Origin: Dictyobacter alpinus
GTDB lineage: Bacteria; Chloroflexota; Ktedonobacteria; Ktedonobacterales; Ktedonobacteraceae
Length of the DNA stretch: 64,000 nt
Reading direction: 5' to 3'
Assembly (NCBI RefSeq): GCF_003967575.1
Contig: NZ_BIFT01000001.1
Coordinates: 2,480,001 to 2,544,000, forward strand
The position numbers were made by a program, and so were the translations under genes. Shown here in pieces: positions 52,318-59,659 of the stretch (positions are counted from its first letter, which is position 1; the number at the start of each line of letters is the position of its first letter). The notes beneath the pieces were generated by a model. That model searched no databases. It worked only from the letters and a program-made list of their open reading frames with translations, and was not told the origin of the DNA.

Positions 52318-53211
52318 TTATTGCTCGTCGCGACTATAAACCTCAGAATCGTTTCCTCCCGAGCGCTCACGATTGCGGCGATGTTCCTCGGCAAGCTCAT
52401 GTAAACGATCCACATTGTTTCCCTCATCGTTAGAGGTATTCGCGTTAGGATTTTGATCCTGCCTTATACCAGCATTCTGATCATTATTATAAGGCTGCTG
52501 ATTGGCATTAGCATTGTTATACTGTTGCTGTTGGTCAGCGTTAGCGTATGGCTGCTGGTTAGCGGTAGTGTTATACTGCTGCTGCTGATCGGCGTTAGCG
52601 TATGGCTGCTGGTTAGCGGTAGTGTTATACTGCTGCTGCTGATCGGCGTTAGCGTATGGTTGCTGATTAGCGGCATTGTTATACTGCTGCTGGTCAGCAT
52701 TGTTGTACTGCTGATTAGCGGCATTGTACTGCTGCTGGTCAGCGTTGTTGTACCGTTGTTGTTGGTCAGCGTTAGCATATGGCTGCTGGTTGGCATTGTT
52801 ATACTGTTGCTGATCGGCGTTATAATTATTGGTATTAGCATAAGCTTGCTGGTCAGCATTATAACTAGTATTAGCGTTAGCTGTGGTGCTTACATTTGGA
52901 TCAGCGTTAATACCTGTGGCGCCATGCGAGCTGAGGATACGTGCTGCTTCTTGATCGCGGCCATCGGCGCGAACCGAAACTACATGCTGTCCTGACTGAA
53001 AGGCGTTGTTATAGTAGCCCGCATGCTCCTGTGCTACACCAAGTTTGACCAACTCTTCATGCAGATTGGTGTCGGCAGTCTGACCACCATTATTGGCAAA
53101 ACCTAATTGCTCACGGGCAAAGCCTGCATTATGTAAATCTGAAATGGCTCGTTTAGCCTCTTCCTCGTCCTGAAACACTCCTACTACGAGCGGATTTTGA
53201 GGTGTATTCAT
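52318..53211 (-). CDS. GSP17M/YflT-like stress protein with Gln/Asn/Tyr repeats
   Basis: A 297-residue protein. The first 105 residues form a small alpha/beta domain of the general stress protein 17M type (VVGVFQDEEEAKRAISDLHNAGF..., then HVVSVRADGRDQEAARIL). Residues about 120-245 are repeats of ADQQQYN, NQQPYANADQ and related units; three 24-residue blocks are almost identical. The tail is charged. Such Q/N/Y repeats are prion-like and may drive condensation. It shares its domain with the gene at 53.6-54.6 kb. AAGGAAC precedes the ATG. Confidence 0.75.
   Translation of the reverse strand: MNTPQNPLVVGVFQDEEEAKRAISDLHNAGFAREQLGFANNGGQTADTNLHEELVKLGVAQEHAGYYNNAFQSGQHVVSVRADGRDQEAARILSSHGATGINADPNVSTTANANTSYNADQQAYANTNNYNADQQQYNNANQQPYANADQQQRYNNADQQQYNAANQQYNNADQQQYNNAANQQPYANADQQQQYNTTANQQPYANADQQQQYNTTANQQPYANADQQQQYNNANANQQPYNNDQNAGIRQDQNPNANTSNDEGNNVDRLHELAEEHRRNRERSGGNDSEVYSRDEQ
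52490..52850 (-). repeat. Q/N/Y-coding tandem repeat region
   Basis: DNA repeats encode ANQQPYANADQQQ-type units. Two adjacent 60-bp blocks near 52540-52660 are nearly identical in DNA sequence, which suggests recent expansion by slippage or unequal recombination. Confidence 0.75.
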
Positions 53212-53360
53212 AGCTTTTGTTCCTTCTTTCTTGTTGTGTCTATATCACCTACAAGGCTGCTGGAACCCTGCTTTGTCTAGCTAATATATTAAATGTGTGT
53301 TTTATTGACAGATAAACTCAATGTATGCGCATCGAATTTTTGAGTCCAGCTCTGGAATTC

Positions 53361-53382
53361 CATGCTTTTTCTTTAAAGCATG
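53361..53382. promoter_or_regulatory. Leader hairpin upstream of the Q/N/Y stress gene
   Basis: CATGCTTT and AAAGCATG pair with a short T-rich loop. The rest of 53212-53557 shows no gene or other repeat. Confidence 0.35.
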
Positions 53383-53557
53383 CTCTGTATATACTGTTGG
53401 TACGATCTATCAAGCTGAATAGTGTCAGTATAAACGCAGCTATAAGGAATTTCTCTGCTATTTGGCTTTAATAATGCCAGTTGTATTAAGGGGTTGACGG
53501 CAAGTCCAGACTACATTTAGAGGTTACTTACTGGCTTGCTCCAGGACACCATAAAGT

Positions 53558-53597
53558 AACGCTCCCCATTTCGCTTAATATCGAAATGGGGAGCGTT
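53558..53597. terminator. 16-bp hairpin after the second GSP17M-like gene
   Basis: AACGCTCCCCATTTCG pairs perfectly with CGAAATGGGGAGCGTT around an 8-nt loop, 32 nt beyond the stop codon of the minus-strand gene. Confidence 0.7.
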
Positions 53598-53629
53598 ATT
53601 GTTTTCCAAGGAAGGAGAGAAGGTTCAGG

Positions 53630-54649
53630 TTAAGGATTCATCGGAGGACCTTCAGTAGGACGATTGTCATCGAGGTGAAGTTTATCGTCAATGTAATCCT
53701 TAGCACGATCAAGAGCACTTTTAGCATCAGGCCGCTTCTCGCCGCGTGTATCAGGAAGGATCTCACCTTCACTGCTCATGCGCATCTCTTCACGTTTAAC
53801 CTCGCCACCAACGCTCTGACCCCCCTGAACGGAGCGTTTGTTCACATCCATATCTCCAACAATTTTAGTATCTCTGGAGATATCGACCTGTTGTTCGCTA
53901 AAAGGAACATTCATCGCTTTACTTTCACCCGCTGCCATGTTTTGAGCCTGCCCACCTTGCATTGGTTGCTGCCCCATCGCGGGTTTCTCCTGTCCACGCA
54001 TACCAAAGGTCTCTGTTATAGATTCTTTGGCTGCCCCATAAGTGCTGCTGGTTTTGTCGCGCACAGTGCCAGCATCAAAGCCTTTAGCCTGACCAGTGTC
54101 AAAAGGTTTCTGGGGTTCGCGAACAGCGTCAGCATCGTAAGATTTAGCCTGACCAGTGTCAAAGGGCTTTTGAGGCTCACGCATGGCGCCAGAGTCATAG
54201 CCACCTGTTTGACCGCCAGCAGCTTCAGCATTGTAGGTACCCGTCTGACCGCCAGCAGCACCCGCAGTATAAGCACCTGCCTGGCCACCGGTTGCCCCGG
54301 CGTTGTAAGCACCTGCCTGACTGGCGGTCCCAGCCATAGTGTTCTTCTCATCTATTGCACCATAGCGATGCAATATACTTATGACATCTATTTCCCGTTC
54401 TCGTGCGTCCACAGATACAATAGGGCAACCAGCATTATACTGGTTTTCATAGTAAGTAGCCGCATCAACTGGTACACCCAGATTCATCAGGTCTTTGCGT
54501 AAGCTAGAAGTAGCTGCATTACTGTCACGTAAAGCAAACCCCAGTTGATCCTTGGCCAATCCTAGTTGCAGGATTTCATCTAACGCGCCTTTGGCATCTG
54601 TATCTCGACTAAAGACACCGATAACCAGCCGATTATAGTTAGTTGTCAC
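53630..54649 (-). CDS. GSP17M/YflT-like stress protein with repeats and a DUF2382-like tail
   Basis: A 339-residue paralogue of the upstream-numbered stress gene. The N-terminal GSP17M domain (LVIGVFSRDTDAKGALDEIL..., CPIVSVDAREREIDVISIL) spans residues 1-105. Residues about 110-215 are degenerate repeats of GGQAGAYNAGA and REPQKPFDTGQAK units. A later segment (PFSEQQVDISRDTKIVGDMD...GGEVKREEMRM) resembles part of DUF2382, often seen in stress proteins of desiccation-tolerant bacteria. The GTG start at 54649 is supported by GAAAGGA upstream. Confidence 0.72.
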   Translation of the reverse strand: MTTNYNRLVIGVFSRDTDAKGALDEILQLGLAKDQLGFALRDSNAATSSLRKDLMNLGVPVDAATYYENQYNAGCPIVSVDAREREIDVISILHRYGAIDEKNTMAGTASQAGAYNAGATGGQAGAYTAGAAGGQTGTYNAEAAGGQTGGYDSGAMREPQKPFDTGQAKSYDADAVREPQKPFDTGQAKGFDAGTVRDKTSSTYGAAKESITETFGMRGQEKPAMGQQPMQGGQAQNMAAGESKAMNVPFSEQQVDISRDTKIVGDMDVNKRSVQGGQSVGGEVKREEMRMSSEGEILPDTRGEKRPDAKSALDRAKDYIDDKLHLDDNRPTEGPPMNP

Positions 54650-54959
54650 TGCTTTTTCCTTTCTACATGTCAGCCCAACAATTTTTTTTGGATCTCTACG
54701 CAGCAAGCTGCTAGCCTTGACTTTAATTGGAACTACTACTACTATCTTTTCCTTCCCTTGTGATTGTTACACGAACATCTTCACCAGTGTGTTACTGATA
54801 AACGCATCTATAGTAGAAATATGCATTAATAAACTCAGGTGTAATAAATTAATAATGTGTATAGTTGCTGTGATTATAGTGCACTTAAAGCTGATTATAA
54901 TTTGAGCGCGAACACTTTGAGTACAAGACGGCCCGCATAAGTATTTTTCGTGTGGAACG

Positions 54960-55062
54960 GATGGAGATGATTCTGTTTGAGGGACATTTCTTACGTGAAG
55001 CGATAGCAGGGACAAGCCCTGCCGTTACGTGAGGCGGTAGCAGGGACAAGCCCTGCTGTCGT
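54960..55062. repeat. Dispersed palindromic repeat, family A, copy 4 (inverted half)
   Basis: Reverse-complemented, it reads CGGCAGGGCTTGTCCCTGCTATCGCTTCACGTAAGAAATGTCCCTCAAACA, matching the left half of copies 1-3. The end hairpin AGCAGGGACAAGCCCTGC is present twice, at about 55000-55017 and 55039-55056. The other end of the element is missing. Confidence 0.75.
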
Positions 55063-55104
55063 GGGAGAGTGGCTCAATGGGAGTGAGCGCTTCGGTTGTC
55101 AATC
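55063..55104 (+). tRNA. 5' half of a tRNA-Asp(GUC)-like sequence (relic)
   Basis: GGGAGAG could be an acceptor arm, followed by T-G, a D arm GCTC...GAGC, and TTCGG-TTGTCAA, an anticodon loop with U33 and GTC. The sequence then departs from a tRNA: no 3' anticodon strand, T arm or acceptor partner follows. It is a truncated relic, not a working tRNA, and it abuts a family A repeat. Confidence 0.45.
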
Positions 55105-55132
55105 TTTTGCGAAGGAGTTGAGGAAGATGAAC

Positions 55133-55170
55133 AAAGATAGTGGCAATCCCGATGGTTGCCACTGTCTTTT
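55133..55170. terminator. Terminator after purN
   Basis: AAAGATAGTGGCAA pairs with TTGCCACTGTCTTT (one mismatch) and is flanked by A and T runs, so it can work on both strands. It lies just after the purN stop. Confidence 0.75.
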
Positions 55171-55179
55171 TAAAGGGGA

Positions 55180-55845
55180 TTATTGTTGGCTGTATGCGCG
55201 CACAGCTTCGACGATCAGGTGGTGTTCCTGGAGTTTGAGTTTTTCCTGGAGTGTTTCGGCTGTGTCTCCGGGTTCAATTAGGACTTCCGAACGGCCAATT
55301 ACTGGTCCCGCATCGACTTCGGGTATGACGTAATGGACGGTGCTACCCGTTACTTTCAGGCCAGCTTCCAGCGCCTGCTCAATTACATGCAGACCGCGTA
55401 AGGCGGGGATCACGCTGCCATCGCTGGTTGTGTAGCTGCTTCCACCGTCATCTGGTAGGAGCGCGGGATGAAGATTGATCATACGCTGTGGAAATTGAGC
55501 GGTAAAGTTGGCGCTCAAGATGCGCATCCAGCCGGCCAGTATAATCAGGTCGGCCTGGAAAATCCGGATCAGGGAACTGATACGCTCCTCGACCTCTTCG
55601 CGTTTTTTCCAGGGGATATAGATGGCTGGGAGCTTGTGTTTGAGTGCTCTTTGCAGTCCATAGGCGTTGGCTTTGTTGCTGATCACCAGCACAATTTCTA
55701 CCCCTGGTAACTGCTGGCTTTCAATGGCGTCTATCAGCGCCTGCAGATTGCTCCCGCTACCTGAGATGAGTACCGCGACGCGTAATGGCTTGCTCGTCCT
55801 TGACTCTAGTGGCTGCTGATTTGTACTATGTTCGATACCGCTCAT
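55180..55845 (-). CDS. purN: Phosphoribosylglycinamide formyltransferase (PurN)
   Basis: A 221-residue enzyme that formylates GAR using 10-formyl-THF, the third step of purine synthesis. The phosphate loop is VLISGSGSNLQALIDA and the catalytic Asn-His pair lies in MINLHPALLP; the catalytic Asp is in PEVDAGPVIG. Between LLP and GLH there is an insert of about 18 residues (DDGGSSYTTSDGSVIPAL) that Escherichia coli PurN lacks. The N-terminus is about 20 residues longer than usual. It is the last gene of the purine operon, 29 nt after purD. Confidence 0.94.
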   Translation of the reverse strand: MSGIEHSTNQQPLESRTSKPLRVAVLISGSGSNLQALIDAIESQQLPGVEIVLVISNKANAYGLQRALKHKLPAIYIPWKKREEVEERISSLIRIFQADLIILAGWMRILSANFTAQFPQRMINLHPALLPDDGGSSYTTSDGSVIPALRGLHVIEQALEAGLKVTGSTVHYVIPEVDAGPVIGRSEVLIEPGDTAETLQEKLKLQEHHLIVEAVRAYSQQ

Positions 55846-55874
55846 CCTTTGTTATCCTCTTTGTCTCCTGGAAA

Positions 55875-57155
55875 TTAATGCTTGTTGCTGGCTTCTAGTC
55901 CACGGTGCGCAATATCCTTGCGATAGTGCATACCCTCGAAAGAGATATATCTAGCTGCATCATAGACGCGGTCCACCGCTTCCTGTAGCGTGTTGCCACG
56001 TGCGACGACGCTGAGTACACGGCCACCGCCTGTGACGAGTTGATTATCTTTCATGGCTGTTCCGGCATGGAAGACATGGACGTTTTCGAGTTTATTGGCC
56101 TCTTCAACACCTGTGATTGGAATGCCCGAATTATAGGTGCCGGGATATCCACCAGAAGCCAGGGTCAGGCTGACCGCTGAGCCTGGATGCCAGAGGGTTT
56201 GAGAATCAATCAGCTTATCACTACTAAACTCAAGGATGTCCAAAATATCCTCTTTTAGCAGGAGCATAAAGGCCTGGGTCTCTGGATCACCGAAACGTGT
56301 ATTATGCTCAATGACCATGGGTCCTTTGGCGGTAAGCATGATATTGGAGTAGAGGACTCCTGTGAAGTCGATGCCGCCATCTTTCATAGCATGCAGGGTT
56401 GCGTCGATAATCTGTTTGAAGATCTGCTCGCTGTGTGCCGCATCTACAAATGGCAACGGCGTAAAGACACCCATCCCGCCTGTATTCAGGCCCTGATCGT
56501 TGTCCAATGCCCGTTTGTGGTCCTGTGACAGGGCGAGGGGCAAGAAACTGGTGCCGTTGCAGATGGCGGTCGCACCGATCTCGTCACCCTGTAAATAATC
56601 CTCAAGTACCACTACATCACCGGCCGCCCCGAAGATGCGCTCGACCATCATTTGTTGCAGGGCATCTTGCGCGGTCTCCATATCCATGGCGACGATGGCA
56701 CCTTTGCCAGCGGCATTGCCATCGGCCTTAACGACAATGGGCGCACCATGTTGCTCCAGATAGGTTTTGGCCAGCTTGTAATCGTTAAATGTACGATGTT
56801 GGGCGGTCGGAATCGCGGCGCTGGTCATCAGCTCTTTCGCAAAGGCCTTACTACCTTCCAGAGCAGCCCCGGCCTTGACTGGACCAAACACTGGCAGGCC
56901 ACGGCGCCGGAAGAGATCTACGATACCCTCAATGAGCGGAGCTTCAGGCCCCACGATGGTCAGGTCAATCTGATTTTTTTCAGCAAATTCGGCCAGCTCG
57001 TGTAATTGATTTACTCCCAATGGAACGCGTTCCGCATCAGGAGTCATACCTGGATTTCCGGGGGCCGCATAGATCTTGTTGACACGTGGGCTTTGCGCTA
57101 GCTTCCAGACCAATGCATGCTCACGTGCGCCAGATCCAATAACGAGTACGCGCAT
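55875..57155 (-). CDS. purD: Phosphoribosylamine-glycine ligase
   Basis: A 426-residue ATP-grasp GAR synthetase, second step of the pathway. It begins MRVLVIGSGAREHALVW; other motifs are GPEAPLIEGI, the ATP-binding VVKADGNAAGKGAIVA, LEDYLQGDEIGATAICNG, FTGVLYSNIML and HNTRFGDPETQAFMLLL. The ATG at 57155 has GGAGGT upstream and matches the family start; a start 15 nt upstream is less likely. It lies 146 nt after purF, with a nested hairpin between. Confidence 0.95.
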   Translation of the reverse strand: MRVLVIGSGAREHALVWKLAQSPRVNKIYAAPGNPGMTPDAERVPLGVNQLHELAEFAEKNQIDLTIVGPEAPLIEGIVDLFRRRGLPVFGPVKAGAALEGSKAFAKELMTSAAIPTAQHRTFNDYKLAKTYLEQHGAPIVVKADGNAAGKGAIVAMDMETAQDALQQMMVERIFGAAGDVVVLEDYLQGDEIGATAICNGTSFLPLALSQDHKRALDNDQGLNTGGMGVFTPLPFVDAAHSEQIFKQIIDATLHAMKDGGIDFTGVLYSNIMLTAKGPMVIEHNTRFGDPETQAFMLLLKEDILDILEFSSDKLIDSQTLWHPGSAVSLTLASGGYPGTYNSGIPITGVEEANKLENVHVFHAGTAMKDNQLVTGGGRVLSVVARGNTLQEAVDRVYDAARYISFEGMHYRKDIAHRGLEASNKH

Positions 57156-57202
57156 AAATAAAACCTCCAATGTAATGGATTGCGGGTAATCTGCTTAGCA
57201 AG

Positions 57203-57277
57203 GCCAGGGAACACATGGGATTCCCCTTCAGCGGATTGCGTTTCTGCTGAAGGGGCTATGTGCATCTGTTCCCTGGC
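57203..57277. promoter_or_regulatory. Nested hairpin between purF and purD
   Basis: An outer 11-bp stem (GCCAGGGAACA/TGTTCCCTGGC) encloses an inner 10-bp stem (CCCCTTCAGC/GCTGAAGGGG). It sits between two genes of one operon, where it could stop part of the transcription, protect purF mRNA, or mark a processing site. Confidence 0.65.
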
Positions 57278-57301
57278 GTTTTAGTTTAGATCGTTGACTT
57301 G

Positions 57302-58798
57302 TTATTGTCCCTTTACTGCTGTATCGCGGGGGAAAAATGTCATCTGCTTGGCGCGGTGTTTGGCTTCTTTGATTGGATCAAATGGCCAGCCCTGTTTTTC
57401 CATGCAGCCATAGCAGAATTCTTTGTTTAAGAATTGTAGCGCGCTCTCATCATTGGTCTGCTGGTTGGGGTGTTCCGCCGTCTGGATCGCGCGGCCCAGG
57501 CCAGCCATACTGACATATCCCAGGCTATCGACGCCAATGTAGTCTGCGACTTCCTGCACGCTTCGTCCAGCGGCGATCAACTCATCTTCCTGGGGTATAT
57601 CGATACCGAAGTAGCAAGGATGACGCAGCGGTGGCGCGCTGGAGCGCAAGTGGATCTCTTTGACGCCACGGTTACGCAGGGCTGAGACCAGGCGTTTCAT
57701 GGTATTACCACGTACGATCGAGTCATCTACAATTACCAGGCGGGCGCCCTCAACTTTTGGCTGTACAAAATTGAATTTCAGATCAACTTCCAATAGCCGT
57801 AAACGCTGGTCTGGTTGGATAAATGTACGATCACTATAACGATTCTTAATGATAGCCTGACTGTACGGAATTCCCGAGGCTGCGGCATAACCCAGGGCGG
57901 CCGGGATAGATGAGTCGGGGACCGGTACCACCAGATCAGCATCGACTGGATGCTCTTTAGCCAGTTCTCGGCCCAGCGACTCGCGCACATTGTAAATATA
58001 GGCATCATTGAGGCGGCTGGTCGCTTCGGAAAAGTAGATATGTTCAAAGACACAGAGTGAGGCTTTCTGGGCTTTGACCAATAATTCAGAATGCATACCA
58101 TTTTCATCAAAGGTGATGAATTCGCCTGGCTCAACTTCACGTACATACGTGGCACCCATGCGATCCAAGGCACAGGACTCTGAGGCGGCGATCCAGCTAT
58201 TGCCGATACGGCCAATACAGAGTGGGCGCATACCCCAGGGATCACGCATAGCGTAGAGTTTGTCTTCCGCGAGCATGACCAGGCTGTAGGAGCCACGAAG
58301 AGCTGGAAACGTTTCGATCATGCGCTCACGCAGGGTTTTTCCCTGTGCATAGAGTAACATGAGCGCAATAATTTCGCTCTCGGTGGTTGATCTTAAGTTC
58401 TCATTGGGGAAGAGCTCGCGTAGTGTCTCACCATTGACGATATTACCATTGTGTGCCAGCGCGATGGTCTCGTATTGGCTTGTGCGCTCACCCACCACGA
58501 AAGGACCCGCATTCTCCACGCAGCTCGAGCCGGTGGTTGAATAGCGCACATGGCCGATACCACAATGGGTTTCCGGTAGGCTCGTGCCTGAATCTCGAAA
58601 GACTTCGCGTACTTTGCCCATGCCAACACGGTGGGCAACCTGGCCATTGCTATCATAAACGGCCATGCCCGCGCTCTCTTGTCCTCGATGCTGTAAAGCG
58701 GTCAATGCCAGGGTAATATAACGGCGCACGTCGAGACTATCGTCGCCCTTTGGCACATAGATCCCTACTATTCCGCAAGCGTCGTGTAGTCGCTCCAT
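57302..58798 (-). CDS. purF: Amidophosphoribosyltransferase
   Basis: A 498-residue enzyme of the first committed step, making phosphoribosylamine from PRPP and glutamine. A short propeptide (MERLHDA) precedes the nucleophilic Cys of CGIVGIY, as in the [4Fe-4S] Bacillus type. Glutaminase motifs LQHRGQESAG and GIGHVRYSTTG and the PRPP loop VIVDDSIVRGNTM are visible. Iron-sulfur ligands lie in HPCYFGID and FCYGC near the C-terminus. GAGGAA precedes the ATG. It uses PRPP made by prs. Confidence 0.96.
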   Translation of the reverse strand: MERLHDACGIVGIYVPKGDDSLDVRRYITLALTALQHRGQESAGMAVYDSNGQVAHRVGMGKVREVFRDSGTSLPETHCGIGHVRYSTTGSSCVENAGPFVVGERTSQYETIALAHNGNIVNGETLRELFPNENLRSTTESEIIALMLLYAQGKTLRERMIETFPALRGSYSLVMLAEDKLYAMRDPWGMRPLCIGRIGNSWIAASESCALDRMGATYVREVEPGEFITFDENGMHSELLVKAQKASLCVFEHIYFSEATSRLNDAYIYNVRESLGRELAKEHPVDADLVVPVPDSSIPAALGYAAASGIPYSQAIIKNRYSDRTFIQPDQRLRLLEVDLKFNFVQPKVEGARLVIVDDSIVRGNTMKRLVSALRNRGVKEIHLRSSAPPLRHPCYFGIDIPQEDELIAAGRSVQEVADYIGVDSLGYVSMAGLGRAIQTAEHPNQQTNDESALQFLNKEFCYGCMEKQGWPFDPIKEAKHRAKQMTFFPRDTAVKGQ

Positions 58799-58861
58799 AC
58801 TCGGTTCCTCGTATTCTGCTTTTGCAAGATATGTAGCCTTTTCATTAACGATTTATGATGC

Positions 58862-59629
58862 TTATGAGTTGACCTGTAGCTTTCCGGTCAGGTCTGCCAC
58901 CAGTGCATAGCGGTCCGCGATATCTTGTAATGCCGCGGGCGTGACTTCCTGGAGATTGCGATACACTTGTTTATCAAGCATACGTGATTTATCTCCGCCG
59001 GGCCAGAGACGCCAGCTATCGTTATCTATCACGTCGGCAACCATCAGGTGGCCCTGAGGATCACGACCAAACTCAATTTTCAGATCGACGAGTGTGACAT
59101 CCACACTGCTCCAGGCACGTTCCAGGACCTCAAAGACGCGGCGACCTTCCTGTGCCATCCACTCGATCTCTGCCTCGCTGGCCAGTCCCAGTTCGATAAT
59201 GTCTTTGGGCCAGATTTGTGGATCGTGGCGTGCATCATCCTTTAAAAATGTTTCGATCAGTACAGGTTCAAAACGTGTACCTTCACTGATCTCTGGATTG
59301 CGCTTAAGGTATGATCCTGTCGCGATGCGGCGCTGTACTTGCTCGATTGGAAGCATGCTGCAGCGTTTGACTAAGAGTGTGGTATCGTCAATCTTCTTGA
59401 CAAAATGCGTGGTAACCTTGCCTTCATTGAGCAAGCGAAAGACATTTGCCGTGGTAATCGTGCTCAGGCGCGACTTTCCGGCTATTTCATTCTTGCGTGC
59501 CCCATCGCCCGCAGTGATCTGATCTTTACCCACCATATAGACCAGGGATTCGTCGTTTGGATCAGCATAAATTGTCTTGGTCTTACCTTCGACGAGAAGT
59601 GGACCAAAGATGGTATTGTTATTGGTCAT
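58862..59629 (-). CDS. purC: SAICAR synthetase
   Basis: A 255-residue phosphoribosylaminoimidazole-succinocarboxamide synthase, which joins CAIR and aspartate using ATP. Motifs: LLVEGKTKTIY, DQITAGDGARKNEIAGKSRLS (substrate loop), VQRRIATGSYLKRNP, VDLKIEFGRDPQG and VADVIDNDSWRLWPGGDK. Length is normal for the bacterial form. It follows purQM by 30 nt and precedes purF by 63 nt. Its substrate CAIR comes from PurE, encoded near 28.5 kb. Confidence 0.95.
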   Translation of the reverse strand: MTNNNTIFGPLLVEGKTKTIYADPNDESLVYMVGKDQITAGDGARKNEIAGKSRLSTITTANVFRLLNEGKVTTHFVKKIDDTTLLVKRCSMLPIEQVQRRIATGSYLKRNPEISEGTRFEPVLIETFLKDDARHDPQIWPKDIIELGLASEAEIEWMAQEGRRVFEVLERAWSSVDVTLVDLKIEFGRDPQGHLMVADVIDNDSWRLWPGGDKSRMLDKQVYRNLQEVTPAALQDIADRYALVADLTGKLQVNS

Positions 59630-59659
59630 TGCAGGGACATCCTTTCTCGAAACCCCAAC

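Larger units (their letters stand above)
54650..55179. other. Intergenic region before purN
   Basis: About 530 bases without a complete gene. From 54960 it holds a family A repeat, a tRNA-Asp-like half and the purN terminator. The first 310 bases are A+T-rich and must include the promoter of the minus-strand stress gene; I see no gene there. Confidence 0.5.

Noticed and set aside
52490..52850. Regular DNA repeats considered as a CRISPR or minisatellite outside a gene
   Set aside because: They stay in frame within a 297-residue coding sequence and encode Q/N/Y repeats.
55063..55150. Intact tRNA gene
   Set aside because: No 3' anticodon strand, T arm or acceptor 3' strand can be drawn.
57171..57301. 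Purine riboswitch upstream of purD
   Set aside because: The two nested stems do not form the three-way junction of a purine aptamer, and the conserved loop sequences are absent.
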